Shown here piece by piece: positions 28,404 to 37,909 of a DNA stretch of 64,000 bases; position 1 is the stretch's first letter; each line of letters opens with the position of its first letter. The notes beneath the pieces are model-generated. The model was given only the letters and a program-made list of their open reading frames with translations. It was not told the origin of the DNA and searched no databases. Position numbers and translations under genes: made by a program. Origin of the DNA: ENR-C587 sp942493235 (lineage in GTDB: Bacteria; Bacteroidota; Ignavibacteria; Kapaibacteriales; UBA2268); assembly GCA_942493235.1 (NCBI GenBank), contig OW818676.1:3162001-3226000 (forward strand), in the 5' to 3' direction.

Positions 28404-28859
28404 ATGAATATTGAAAACAAATCAATTGAAGAATATATTGCACAATTGCCGTCAGATAGGCAAATTGCAATTCAAAAGCTTAGGGAAGTAATTAAATCTA
28501 ATCTACCCTGCGAATTTAACGAAGAAATCAGTTACGGAATGATAGGCTATGTAGTGCCACTTTCATTTTATCCTGCCGGATATCACTGCAAGCCAAATAC
28601 ACCCCTGCCATTTATTTCAGTTGCTTCTACAAAAGGGCATATTGGGCTGTATCATTTGGGACTATACTCCGATGAAGATTTAATGCGTTGGTTTAAAGCT
28701 GAATTCGTTAAGCATAGCTCAGCTAAATTAGACATGGGTAAAAGCTGCATCAGATTCAAGAAAGTCGAGCAAATTCCATATAATTTAATCGGTGAATTAT
28801 GCACTAAAATGTCCGTAGATAAATGGATAGAAATCTATGAGACCAATTATAAAAGATAA
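28404..28859 (+). CDS. DUF1801 (YdhG-like) domain protein
   Basis: The 151-residue cytoplasmic protein fits the DUF1801/YdhG family: IEEYIAQLPSDRQIAIQKLR at the start, then EISYGMIGYVVP in the middle, where the Gly-Met-rich turn is typical, and SCIRFKKVEQIPYNLIGEL near the end. The biochemical role of the family is not established. It stands alone; the 208-base gap before it includes a partial match to sequences found near the dispersed repeats (actaataacaactcgct). Confidence 0.8.
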   Translation: MNIENKSIEEYIAQLPSDRQIAIQKLREVIKSNLPCEFNEEISYGMIGYVVPLSFYPAGYHCKPNTPLPFISVASTKGHIGLYHLGLYSDEDLMRWFKAEFVKHSSAKLDMGKSCIRFKKVEQIPYNLIGELCTKMSVDKWIEIYETNYKR

Positions 28860-28929
28860 TAATTCTATTTAGATTTAATGCCCTATCATCCAGCCACATT
28901 ACGCATACAGTAGTGTAGAGGCAAGTCTC

Positions 28930-29076
28930 TTCCCAATTCCCTCTTCCCAATTCCCCCTTCCCAATTCCTAATTCCTAATTTCACAATTTCACAATTTCAC
29001 AATTTCACATTCCCCGAACCCCAAACCCCAATCCCCGAACCCCAAACCCCAAACCCCAAACCCCAAACCCCAAACC
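28930..29076. repeat. Cluster of three adjoining simple tandem repeats, including (CCCCAAA)n
   Basis: Three different short tandem arrays lie end to end: cttcccaattcc-like units (about 28930-28980), cacaattt units (about 28981-29008, four copies) and ccccaaa or ccccgaa units (about 29012-29076, about nine copies). The complementary strand carries TTTGGGG repeats able to form G-quadruplexes. A pair of 15-bp units (cgcttcaaggcgtaa) follows at 29117-29146. The gap 28860-29275 holds no gene. Confidence 0.9.
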
Positions 29077-29207
29077 ACTCTTACTGCTCACAAAAAACAA
29101 TACGGCAATCCAATTACGCTTCAAGGCGTAACGCTTCAAGGCGTAATGAGTAATTGACTGATATAAAATGCTTTATATAGTGAAGCCCATTTTATAGAAT
29201 AAAAATC

Positions 29208-29240
29208 TTGTTCTTTTATCAAGGTTTTTTTTTATATTTG
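29208..29240 (+). promoter_or_regulatory. Bacteroidota-type promoter for the AAA+ ATPase gene
   Basis: TTG at 29208-29210 is followed after 22 bases by TATATTTG (29233-29240), matching the TTG ... TAnnTTTG pattern. The spacer is slightly long. It lies 36 bases before the chosen ATG. Confidence 0.5.
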
Positions 29241-29275
29241 TGTATTAGTATTTTTGCACTAATTTGACAAAGGAT

Positions 29276-30394
29276 ATGAAACCATTTATTTATGGGAAAG
29301 TAGTCAGTGGAGATAATTTTTACGACCGCACCGAAGAATGCAAAAGAATTGTAAATACTCTGGCAGGCGGGAATAATTTAGTATTATATTCACCACGTAG
29401 ATATGGTAAAACATCATTAGTTTTTAGGGCTGTTCAAGAGCTTGAAGAGCTTGGTTATATATGTATTTATCTCGATTTTATGATGGTCTATTCGAGAGAA
29501 TCATTTATTAATCAATATTCTCAGGCGATAATGCAAAAACAAAACAATTTAAGTAAAGCAGTAGCTTATATTTCTACTTTATTAAAGGGAATCAGTCCGG
29601 TAATTAGTTATGGAGATGACGCTAAGCCCGAGTTTTCAATTAGATTTAATGAAGCTAAACTAACTGACGCTACTTTAGAAGAAATCATTGATTTGCCTGA
29701 AAATTTGTCAACTAAAGATAAAAAATACATAATAGTTATGGACGAGTTTCAGGAAATCACAAAACTGAATGGTGAAAATTTTGAAAAGCTGTTAAGAAGT
29801 AAAATTCAAAGACAAAATAACGTGAATTATATATTTTTAGGAAGCCGCTATCATCTATTACAAGATATGTTTTCAAATAGGAACCGAGCTTTTTATAATT
29901 CAGCATTGACAATGCAATTAGATAAATTACCAATTAGTGCCTCAATAGAATACCTTCAAAAGAGATTTTCTATTAATAATATCACTATCAGTGAGCATAA
30001 CGCTAATTATCTCTTAGACAAGGTAGATAACATACCATATTATATTCAATTGCTTGCATCAGAGATATGGCAATCATTAATAGTTGCTCCAAAAGAAATC
30101 AGTAAAGAAATAATTGACACTTGTGCTGATAATATTGTAGATTTGAAAAATGATTATTACTACGCATTATTTGAGTCTCATTCCACTTATCAAAAACAGC
30201 TTTTGAAAGCATTAGCAAAAAGTGGACTAAATGTATTCTCGAAGGAATACCAATTAAAAAACAGATTATCCGCTGTTTCTACTACTCAAAAAGCAATTCA
30301 ATCGATGATTGATTCGGCAATAATTGATAAATTTGAAAATGAGTATTATATAAGCGACCCGTTTTTCAAAAAGTTTGTACAGAGATATTTATAG
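29276..30394 (+). CDS. AAA+ ATPase of the archaeal-type ATPase_2 family
   Basis: The 372-residue cytoplasmic protein has Walker A in SPRRYGKTSLV (near residue 40) and Walker B in YIIVMDEFQEI. An Arg-containing sensor region LGSRYHLL follows, and a helical plus winged-helix C-terminal half with KQLLKALAKSG and EYYISDPFFKKFVQRYL. This is the layout of the ATPase_2/STAND-like family, which often has no known partner. A TTG at 29264 would add four residues (MTKD); I prefer ATG 29276. It is monocistronic, lies next to simple repeats, and may be a mobile accessory gene. Confidence 0.8.
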   Translation: MKPFIYGKVVSGDNFYDRTEECKRIVNTLAGGNNLVLYSPRRYGKTSLVFRAVQELEELGYICIYLDFMMVYSRESFINQYSQAIMQKQNNLSKAVAYISTLLKGISPVISYGDDAKPEFSIRFNEAKLTDATLEEIIDLPENLSTKDKKYIIVMDEFQEITKLNGENFEKLLRSKIQRQNNVNYIFLGSRYHLLQDMFSNRNRAFYNSALTMQLDKLPISASIEYLQKRFSINNITISEHNANYLLDKVDNIPYYIQLLASEIWQSLIVAPKEISKEIIDTCADNIVDLKNDYYYALFESHSTYQKQLLKALAKSGLNVFSKEYQLKNRLSAVSTTQKAIQSMIDSAIIDKFENEYYISDPFFKKFVQRYL

Positions 30395-30479
30395 ATAAAT
30401 TACATATATACAAACATAAGATAATGTAAAACATGTTTCGAAAAGCATTTCTATTTATCTATATTGATAATTATTATAA

Positions 30480-31274
30480 TTATTTATCTATACTAATTTC
30501 TAATCCGTCATAAGCTAAAAATACATTATCAGGTAGAGCTTTCTGAGTGGGTTCGTGCATTACTTCGTGAGCAATATGAGTAATATACGTCTTTTTCGGC
30601 TCTAATCTACGAGAAATAAATAGAGCTTCATCTATAGTAAAATGTGTAGGATGTGGTCTAAATCTCAACCCGTCGATTATTAAAATCTCTATCCCACGCA
30701 ATTTCTCCATTTCGGACTCTGCAATACAGCTCGCATCAGTGCAGTAGGCTAAATTACCGATTCTGAAACCAAGCACCGGCAGGCAACCGTGCTTCATATT
30801 AATCGGGATAAATCCAATATCGCCGATTTGAAATTCCTCGCTGCGTATATCGTGAATTTTTGTTATAGGGACTCCCCCGCCTATTTGCTCGGGAGTCTCG
30901 AATGCGTAATAGAATGTCTTTTTGATATGCTCAAGCGTATAACTATTCAAATAGATATTAATCGGCTTACGCATAACGAAATTAAACGCCCGAATGTCGT
31001 CAAACCCACCTATATGGTCAAAATGCGAATGAGTAAAAACTATCCCGTCTAATCGGTCGATTCCGGCATTAATCATCTGCATTCTGAAATCAGGACTTGT
31101 GTCTATCACTACATTGGTGGTTTCGGACTGTATCAGTAGCGAAGCCCTAAGCCGCTTATCCAGTGGATTATCCGACAAGCAGGTACGGCACTTACAGCCG
31201 ATAGTCGGTACTCCCGAAGAAGTACCGCTACCGATCACTGTGAATTTCAATTTTTTAGACGTGCTTTTCTGCAT
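30480..31274 (-). CDS. PhnP-like MBL-fold metal-dependent phosphodiesterase
   Basis: From ATG at 31274 the protein has 264 residues. It shows the metallo-beta-lactamase motif HSHFDHIGG, a later Asp in YCTDAS and a His in THIAHE. Near the start, GSGTSSGVPTIGCKCRTC matches PhnP-type hydrolases with their structural Cys cluster. Such enzymes cleave cyclic phosphodiesters; the true substrate here is unknown. The frame extends 14 codons upstream to 31316, but ATG 31274 already overlaps the lipA 3' end by 20 bases and gives the usual family start. It is translationally coupled to lipA. Confidence 0.85.
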   Translation of the reverse strand: MQKSTSKKLKFTVIGSGTSSGVPTIGCKCRTCLSDNPLDKRLRASLLIQSETTNVVIDTSPDFRMQMINAGIDRLDGIVFTHSHFDHIGGFDDIRAFNFVMRKPINIYLNSYTLEHIKKTFYYAFETPEQIGGGVPITKIHDIRSEEFQIGDIGFIPINMKHGCLPVLGFRIGNLAYCTDASCIAESEMEKLRGIEILIIDGLRFRPHPTHFTIDEALFISRRLEPKKTYITHIAHEVMHEPTQKALPDNVFLAYDGLEISIDK

Positions 31275-32112
31275 GATAAGAGCTGCGTACAAGTGGTGCA
31301 GATTCGACAAATTCAAAACCTAATTCGAGCCCGATTTTCTGATACTCGGCAAATTCATCAGGGTGAACATAACGCTCAACCGGTATATGCTCTTTGGTCG
31401 GCTGTAAATATTGACCAATAGTCATTATATCGACTTTATTTGCAAGTAAATCTTTCATTACTTCAATAATTTCGTCTTTGGTTTCGCCCAGACCTACCAT
31501 TATACCGGATTTCGTCTTTAGACCGGCTTGCTTAGCATAGCTCAACACTCTAAGTGATTGTTCATAATCAGCTTGTGGACGTACCGTCTTATACAGTCTC
31601 GGCATAGTCTCGATATTGTGATTCAATACATCGGGTTTTTCATTAAAAATAATTTGTAATAAATCACGATTTCCCTTTAAATCCGGAATTAATACTTCAA
31701 GCGTAAGATTAGGATTTACTGCTTTACATTCTCTGATTACTTCCGCCCAGAACTTGGCTCCACTGTCAGCTAAATCATCACGAGTAACCGAAGTAATAAC
31801 CGCGTGGCGAAGCTTCATCTGCATAATAGTCTCGGCTAAATTCTTTGGTTCATCGGGGTCAGGGGGCAGCGGACAACCGGAATTAACCGCACAGAACTTG
31901 CAATTTCTGACACAGGTATCACCCAGAATCATAAATGTAGCAGTACCGCAATTCCAGCATTCAGCCATATTCGGGCAGTGAGCTTCTTCGCAAACCGTGT
32001 GTAGAGATTTACTCCGCATCATATTTTTTACTTCAGCGAATTTATCTCCGCCGGGAGCCTTTACCTTGAGCCATTCGGGACGTTGTACTCTATTATTATT
32101 TACATTATTCAT
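31255..32112 (-). CDS. lipA: LipA lipoyl synthase
   Basis: The 285-residue radical-SAM enzyme inserts two sulfurs into octanoyl groups on lipoate-dependent enzymes. The auxiliary 4Fe-4S site CEEAHCPNMAEC (CX4CX5C) and the radical-SAM site CVRNCKFC (CX3CX2C) are both complete. The C-terminal RSSYHAE motif, which supplies a Ser ligand to the auxiliary cluster, is present. I chose ATG 32112 (MNNVNNNRVQRPEW); a TTG at 32124 would add four residues. The 3' end overlaps the PhnP-like gene by 20 bases, implying one transcript. Confidence 0.97.
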   Translation of the reverse strand: MNNVNNNRVQRPEWLKVKAPGGDKFAEVKNMMRSKSLHTVCEEAHCPNMAECWNCGTATFMILGDTCVRNCKFCAVNSGCPLPPDPDEPKNLAETIMQMKLRHAVITSVTRDDLADSGAKFWAEVIRECKAVNPNLTLEVLIPDLKGNRDLLQIIFNEKPDVLNHNIETMPRLYKTVRPQADYEQSLRVLSYAKQAGLKTKSGIMVGLGETKDEIIEVMKDLLANKVDIMTIGQYLQPTKEHIPVERYVHPDEFAEYQKIGLELGFEFVESAPLVRSSYHAEKHV

Positions 32113-32474
32113 TGTAATTCTCAATTAATATATCAAAACATAAGAATATATAGACTAATTCTAAAATGATTTATTTGATATTTTGATATTTTTACCAAAG
32201 ATTTGCTTGTGCAATTTACTTCGTATAATCGATAATGCAAGACATTTTTTTGATTCATCAACTAATATCTTTATCTACTTGTAATGAGATATTTAAATTT
32301 AAGTATAATGAATGCTATGAATGTTGCTTATACAAAAATAATACAAAATAAACTATTGAAATATTAGAATATTTTATTATTTTGCATATCATTTATTGAG
32401 AGTTCGTAGGTAGATGAGTTGAAGTCAATAAAAAGTCACAATGCAAAGCAAATCAACAATAGAAAAATAGTGAT
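32113..32474. other. AT-rich gap between lipA and the Gabija-like genes
   Basis: The 360-bp divergent gap holds no convincing reading frame, RNA or terminator. A loose promoter-like stretch (ttg, then tattattttg) occurs around 32356-32384 but does not match the TAnnTTTG spacing well. The left boundary of the inserted defence pair probably falls here, but no repeat marking it was found. Confidence 0.5.
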
Positions 32475-34244
32475 ATGTATCTATCAAATATAAAACTTTG
32501 GAATTTTAGAAAATTCGGTTTGGATGGAGAAATAGACCTTACAAAACCGCATTTAGATTTAAATCTAACCAAAGGCTTAAATGTAATAATTGGCGAAAAT
32601 GATTCGGGTAAAACAGCCATTATTGATGCTGTGAAATTGGTTTTAAAAACACATAGCTACGAATACATTAGAGTTGATGATAAAGATTTTTACAAAGAAT
32701 CAAATCGGTTTCGAATTGAATTAAAGTTTGAAGATTTAAAACCCGAAGAAGCCAAGAACTTTACTGAATGGTTAGGCTGGACAGGTTCGGGTGAAGAAGC
32801 AAAACCATTTTTAAAATTGAATTACGATGTAAAACGCCAAGCAGATAAAATAATTCCAACAGATATAAAAGCAGGAGTTGATGAAGAAGGATATTTGCTT
32901 TCTGCCGAAACAAAAGATTATTTTAAAGCGACCTACTTAAAACCTTTACGTGATGCTGAAAACGAATTGATTGCAAAACGCAATTCACGTTTGTCACAAA
33001 TTCTTTTAGGAGATGAAGCATTTAAAGGAAAAGAAAAAGACAATGATTTAGTGCATATCTTCTCAAGTCTTAAAGCAGACTTAGAAAACTATTTCAATGG
33101 AATTGATAATACTGGACAATCTAAGGCAACAGAAGGGAAACAAATAAAAGATAAGATTGACGGATACATTGAAAGTTTCTATGGAAAAGATTCCAAAACA
33201 GAATTTGAGGCTACATCAAACGACATTAAAAGCATACTTGAAAAACTAACATTGTCTTTAAAAGACGAACCAAATCCAGGGTTAGGAACTTTAAACCGTT
33301 TGTTTATGGCTGCCGAATTGCTTCACTTAACCAAATCAAATTGGACTGGTTTGCGTTTGGGTTTGGTTGAAGAATTAGAAGCACATTTGCACCCACAAGC
33401 ACAAATGCAAGTGATTGAAGCGTTCCAAAAACAAAAAGACATTCAACTCATCCTTACAACGCATAGCCCAAATTTGGCTTCCAAACTTAATCTTGAAAAC
33501 TTAATTATTTGCAACAAAGGAAATGCTTTTCCAATGGGTGACACTTATACCAAGTTGGACAAAGACGATTACATGTTTTTAGAAAAGTTTTTGGACACCA
33601 CAAAAGCGAATTTGTTTTTTGCCAAAGGGGTAATTTTAGTAGAAGGATGGGCCGAAGAAATTCTTTTGCCAAGCCTTGCAAAAGCTATTGGAATAAACTT
33701 AACTGAAAAAGGTGTCTCTATAGTGAACATTGGACATACAGGTTTTGACCATTACGCAAAAATTTATTTGCGACAAGTAGAACCCAATATGAACATACCT
33801 GTTGCCGTAATTACGGATTCAGACATTAGAGAATATGAAAGAAGAGAAGATGATTTTGTAAAACGTAATGCAAAAGATGTTCAAATTGAAACACAAACAA
33901 AATTAGCAGACATTAACCGCAAGTCAGAAAACAACGTTAAGTATTTCCTCGCACCAAATTGGACTTTGGAATATTCATTATTTAAATCAACAAGTTTAAC
34001 TACTGTGTTTCAAAATGCAGTAAAAGGTATTCATAAAAGAACTGATTGGGATACAAATTTTGAAAAAGCACTTGCTGAAAAACTAATTAATAAAGGATTA
34101 AAAAAAACAGTAATAGCCTATCAAATGGCAAACATAATTGATAAAGATATAGGCAAAGCAATTCAGACAATTCAAATTCTTGATGAAATAAACGACACTG
34201 TTAATTACCTTGTTAAAGCGATAAAATATGCCACAGGTAATTAA
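32475..34244 (+). CDS. gajA: GajA-like OLD-family ATPase-TOPRIM nuclease (Gabija-type)
   Basis: The 589-residue protein joins an ABC-type ATPase (FRKFG near the start, Walker A GENDSGKTAI, Walker B VEELEAHLHP, switch His in TTHSPN) to a TOPRIM nuclease domain from about residue 385 (VILVEGWAEEILLP with the metal-binding Glu; VITDSDIREYE with the acidic pair). This is the class 2 OLD nuclease layout of GajA, which nicks DNA when nucleotides are depleted by phage. Its length is near the usual 580. It overlaps the UvrD-like gene by 17 bases, the standard GajA-GajB pairing. Leu codons include more TTG/CTT than neighbours, fitting transfer. Confidence 0.85.
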   Translation: MYLSNIKLWNFRKFGLDGEIDLTKPHLDLNLTKGLNVIIGENDSGKTAIIDAVKLVLKTHSYEYIRVDDKDFYKESNRFRIELKFEDLKPEEAKNFTEWLGWTGSGEEAKPFLKLNYDVKRQADKIIPTDIKAGVDEEGYLLSAETKDYFKATYLKPLRDAENELIAKRNSRLSQILLGDEAFKGKEKDNDLVHIFSSLKADLENYFNGIDNTGQSKATEGKQIKDKIDGYIESFYGKDSKTEFEATSNDIKSILEKLTLSLKDEPNPGLGTLNRLFMAAELLHLTKSNWTGLRLGLVEELEAHLHPQAQMQVIEAFQKQKDIQLILTTHSPNLASKLNLENLIICNKGNAFPMGDTYTKLDKDDYMFLEKFLDTTKANLFFAKGVILVEGWAEEILLPSLAKAIGINLTEKGVSIVNIGHTGFDHYAKIYLRQVEPNMNIPVAVITDSDIREYERREDDFVKRNAKDVQIETQTKLADINRKSENNVKYFLAPNWTLEYSLFKSTSLTTVFQNAVKGIHKRTDWDTNFEKALAEKLINKGLKKTVIAYQMANIIDKDIGKAIQTIQILDEINDTVNYLVKAIKYATGN

Positions 34245-36291
34245 AATATCAGATAAAGAAATTCAATATGCCGAACAATTGCTTTTACCTTCGGGCAAAA
34301 CGTTTGACGATGAAAGAAGAAATTTTATTCGGAATTTCAACACAATAGATTTGCAAGCCGTCCCAGGTAGTGGGAAAACAACGGCTTTGCTTGCAAAACT
34401 GGTAATTTTAGAACGCAAACTTCCTTTTAATGACGGTTCAGGTGTTTTGGTTTTGTCACATACTAACGCAGCAGTTGACGAGATAAAAGAAAAAATCCAA
34501 AAGCATTGTCCAAGATTATTTTCTTATCCAAATTTTATTGGAACAATACAAAGTTTTGTTGATGAGTATTTGGCAATTCCATTTTATATTTCAAAATTCA
34601 AGAAAAAGCCGATAAGAATAGACAATGAGATTTACAACGAAAAAATAAAAAGCTGTCTCAATAAAATTTGGCTACATAGATTTAATTTAAGCCAAGAAAC
34701 AAACAATAAGGTTGCTTATATTAAAAACAACAATGAAGCATTATTTTACAATTACAGATTTCATTTATTAAACGAAATCAAATTAGTAAAAAAGTTGAAC
34801 GAGGATGTTTTAGAAATTAATAAGCCTCGAGGAAATACAAGACCTCAAAATTATCGTGATTATACACAACAAGAAAAACAAGAGGTGTATAATTGGTTTT
34901 TAAAGTTTAAAAAATCAATTTTAAAATCTGGAATTTTACACTTTGACGATGCTTATTTTTTAGGTGAATTATATTTAAAAACAATTCCGAATATCAAAAC
35001 TATTTTGCAGAATCGTTTTGCCTTTGTGTTTGTGGACGAAATGCAAGATATGGACACACATCAATTCAATTTGTTGGAAAAGATATTTTATGATTTCGGC
35101 AACAGCATCTCAAAAATTCAAAGAATTGGCGATAAAAACCAAGCAATTTATAATTCAGTTGTAAAAGCAAATGATATTTGGATTGATAGAGCTGAAGTTT
35201 TACGATTAAACGGAAGCCATAGACTAAGCAAGCCAATTGCCGATGTTGTAAAAAAATTTGCTTTATACAGCGATGATACTTTTGATATTGTTGGAAAAAA
35301 TGAATGTGAAATCAAACCGCATATTTTGGTTTTTGAAACAGCAAATATTGGAAACATCATTCCTTGTTTTGCACAAATTGTAAAAGAAAAAGGGTTAGAA
35401 AATTCCGAAAAACCAATCAAAGTTGTTTGTTGGAATACAGAATGGAAAGAAGATGAATTAAGTCGGAATGATGCTACTAAACTTCGTTTAGAGGACTATC
35501 ACAAAACTTTTAAGAAAGATAAAGGGAAACCTAAACAGGATTACGACATCTTGAAAAGTTATTTGTTGTATTTCGAAAAAAAACAAACATTAAAACCTAT
35601 TAGAAAAAATATTTTAAACGCTTTTCTAAAGATATTGCGTTTGGAAAACATCAATACATCAGATGATAGACCATACACAAAGAAAAAACTAATTGATTTT
35701 ATTCACGAAATAGACATTCAAAAATATGACGAATTTAATTTGAATCTTTTCAACTGGTCAATAGGAATAGTTAGAGAAAAAACAAACGAAGTTTGGGAAG
35801 AAATAAAAACTTACGTTCCTACCTTGCTTGCAATTTTTGATAAACAAGTTACTGATAGTTTAAGTTTCATCAATAATGTTAGTACCGAAATTCCTGCCGA
35901 AAATGCCGAAATCTTAACTCCGACAAACCACTACAAAGAAAACGGGCTTGAAATTGAAATTACAAGCATTCACGCTGTAAAAGGGCAAACACATTGTGCG
36001 ACTTTGTATTTGGAATCATTTTACAGCAGAGGTTATGGAAATTACGAATCTGAAAGGCTTAGAAATCAATTTATAGGGACGCAAACTATTTCAGAAACAT
36101 TAGCGGCAGTTAGAAATAGCCACGACTTAATTAAACAATCAACTAAAATGGCTTATGTGGGTTTTTCACGTCCAACTGATTTACTTTGCATTGGAATACA
36201 TAAAGATAGATTTGATAATCTACTAAGCGATATTAATAGAGACATATGGGAAATAGTTGAAGTAACAAATAAAAAAGTATTAAATGACTAA
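34228..36291 (+). CDS. gajB: GajB-like UvrD/Rep-type helicase (Gabija-type)
   Basis: The 687-residue superfamily 1 helicase has motif I AVPGSGKTTALLAK (near 45-58), motif Ia SHTNAAVDEI, motif II FVFVDEMQDMD, motif III RIGDKNQAIY, motif V SIHAVKGQTH and motif VI AYVGFSRPTDLL. It starts inside the OLD-type gene and so is translated with it. Known GajB proteins are near 490 residues, so this one is about 200 longer, mainly in the accessory regions between motifs III and V. The pair is best read as a Gabija system or close variant; a related OLD-helicase pair with another name is possible. Confidence 0.8.
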   Translation: MPQVIKISDKEIQYAEQLLLPSGKTFDDERRNFIRNFNTIDLQAVPGSGKTTALLAKLVILERKLPFNDGSGVLVLSHTNAAVDEIKEKIQKHCPRLFSYPNFIGTIQSFVDEYLAIPFYISKFKKKPIRIDNEIYNEKIKSCLNKIWLHRFNLSQETNNKVAYIKNNNEALFYNYRFHLLNEIKLVKKLNEDVLEINKPRGNTRPQNYRDYTQQEKQEVYNWFLKFKKSILKSGILHFDDAYFLGELYLKTIPNIKTILQNRFAFVFVDEMQDMDTHQFNLLEKIFYDFGNSISKIQRIGDKNQAIYNSVVKANDIWIDRAEVLRLNGSHRLSKPIADVVKKFALYSDDTFDIVGKNECEIKPHILVFETANIGNIIPCFAQIVKEKGLENSEKPIKVVCWNTEWKEDELSRNDATKLRLEDYHKTFKKDKGKPKQDYDILKSYLLYFEKKQTLKPIRKNILNAFLKILRLENINTSDDRPYTKKKLIDFIHEIDIQKYDEFNLNLFNWSIGIVREKTNEVWEEIKTYVPTLLAIFDKQVTDSLSFINNVSTEIPAENAEILTPTNHYKENGLEIEITSIHAVKGQTHCATLYLESFYSRGYGNYESERLRNQFIGTQTISETLAAVRNSHDLIKQSTKMAYVGFSRPTDLLCIGIHKDRFDNLLSDINRDIWEIVEVTNKKVLND

Positions 36292-36346
36292 TGACTAATA
36301 GCACTAACCACTAATAAAGGCATGGTCAATACTAATTATATTGAAT

Positions 36347-36370
36347 AGGGACAGATCGCGACCTGTCCCT
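36347..36370. repeat. Small palindrome between the helicase gene and icd
   Basis: Arms agggacag (36347-36354) and ctgtccct (36363-36370) enclose a GC-rich loop (atcgcgac). There is no T tail, so it is probably a dispersed palindromic repeat rather than a terminator, though it could close either convergent transcript. Confidence 0.6.
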
Positions 36371-36447
36371 GAATAGTAAGCTCTTCCCTATTTCCAATAT
36401 TAAATCGGTACAGAGAAGAGTAATATTTAATATTTAAAAGATAATAT

Positions 36448-37722
36448 TTAAAAGAAAAAATAGAAATTCTCTATAATTGCAGTTCCAAATTCAGAGCATT
36501 TCAATTCGGTAGCCCCTTCGGTCATACGAGCGAAGTCATAAGTAACTTTCTTCTGCTTAATTGTCTTTTCTATAGAATTGACTATTAAATCGGCAGCTTC
36601 TTGCCAGCCCATATATTCAAACATAAGAACGCCGGATAAAATCACCGAACCCGGATTTACTTTATCCATTCCTGTATATTTCGGAGCTGTTCCGTGAGTA
36701 GCTTCGAAAATCGCATGCCCGGTAATATAGTTAATATTTGCACCGGGAGCTATACCGATACCGCCGACTATTGCCGCCAGTGCATCAGAAATATAATCAC
36801 CGTTTAAATTCATAGTAGCAATTACCGAATATTCGTTAGGTCTGGTTAATATCTGTTGCAAGAATGCGTCAGCAATAAAGTCTTTAATAAGCAGTTTGCC
36901 GGCATTAAGTGCATCGGATTGAGCTTTGTCTGCTGCTTGAGTGCCACTTTCGGCTTTGATTCTGTCATACTGTTTCCAAGTAAAAGTCTTCTCAGCATAT
37001 TCCTGCTCTGCTACCTCGTAGCCCCAGTCTTTAAATGCACCCTCAGTAAATTTCATAATATTACCTTTATGAACAAGGGTAACAGATGGACGTTTGTTTT
37101 TTAAAGCATAATCAATAGCTGCACGAACCAATCGCTTAGTTCCTTCTTCAGAAACAGGTTTTATACCAATAGAAGAAGATTCAGGGAATCTGATTTTTTT
37201 AACACCCATTTCTTCTTGCAAAAATTTTATCATTTTTTGGGCTTCAGGTGTGCCTCTCATCCATTCGATGCCTGCATAAATATCTTCGGCATTTTCGCGG
37301 AAAATAACCATATCACACAATTCCGGTTTTTTTACCGGCGATGGAACACCTTCAAACCAACGAACCGGTCTCAAGCATACATATAAATCTAATATTTGGC
37401 GTAGAGCTACATTAAGCGAACGGATTCCACCGCCTACCGGAGTAGTCAGAGGACCTTTAATAGCAATTATATGCTCGTCTATTGTGTCTAATGTTGCCTG
37501 TGGCAACCATTGACCGGTCTGATTAAATGCTTTCTCTCCGGCTAATACTTCTTTCCATTCGATTTTTCGATTGCCGGAATATGCCTTTTCTACAGCGGCA
37601 TCAAATACCCTAACCGAAGAAGCCCAAATGTCAGGTCCTATTCCGTCCCCTTCAATAAATGGAATAATCGGATCATTTGGTACGTTTAATGTTCCATTAC
37701 TTATTGTGATTTTCTTTCCCAT
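36448..37722 (-). CDS. icd: NADP-type isocitrate dehydrogenase
   Basis: The 424-residue TCA-cycle enzyme oxidatively decarboxylates isocitrate to 2-oxoglutarate. The substrate segments [16 protein letters not shown] and [13 protein letters not shown] are those of the long bacterial NADP-dependent form, with [19 protein letters not shown], the Asp metal motif [18 protein letters not shown] and [17 protein letters not shown] near the end. The C-terminus ([10 protein letters not shown]) is slightly extended past the usual AIIENM. It is monocistronic on the minus strand, on the far side of the Gabija-like pair from lipA. Confidence 0.95.
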   Translation of the reverse strand: MGKKITISNGTLNVPNDPIIPFIEGDGIGPDIWASSVRVFDAAVEKAYSGNRKIEWKEVLAGEKAFNQTGQWLPQATLDTIDEHIIAIKGPLTTPVGGGIRSLNVALRQILDLYVCLRPVRWFEGVPSPVKKPELCDMVIFRENAEDIYAGIEWMRGTPEAQKMIKFLQEEMGVKKIRFPESSSIGIKPVSEEGTKRLVRAAIDYALKNKRPSVTLVHKGNIMKFTEGAFKDWGYEVAEQEYAEKTFTWKQYDRIKAESGTQAADKAQSDALNAGKLLIKDFIADAFLQQILTRPNEYSVIATMNLNGDYISDALAAIVGGIGIAPGANINYITGHAIFEATHGTAPKYTGMDKVNPGSVILSGVLMFEYMGWQEAADLIVNSIEKTIKQKKVTYDFARMTEGATELKCSEFGTAIIENFYFFF

Positions 37723-37848
37723 AAATCAATCTCTTATAAAAAAACATAATACAGTTAATTAGGTCGTAGAAACAATATATTTATTTTAAACTAATTTATT
37801 ATTTTGGTTTGGCGAATTTAATATCTTGTAATATTTTAATAAAATTTA

Positions 37849-37880
37849 TTGCAATAATTCCGATTAAATCCTTAATTTTG
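37849..37880 (+). promoter_or_regulatory. Bacteroidota-type promoter for the lipoprotein-tamB unit
   Basis: TTG at 37849-37851 is followed after 21 bases by TAATTTTG (37873-37880), a full match to the TAnnTTTG element. The start codon lies 29 bases downstream, with a GGAG ribosome site at about 37900. Confidence 0.65.
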
Positions 37881-37909
37881 TTATTTTTTGGACAGTAACG
37901 GAGTAACAA

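Noticed and set aside
28930..29076. CRISPR array
   Set aside because: The repeats are 7-12 bp, directly joined with no spacers, and there are no cas genes.
30480..31316. Longer start for the PhnP-like hydrolase at 31316
   Set aside because: It would overlap lipA by 62 bases and add 14 residues not expected before the conserved MBL-fold start; ATG 31274 is preferred.
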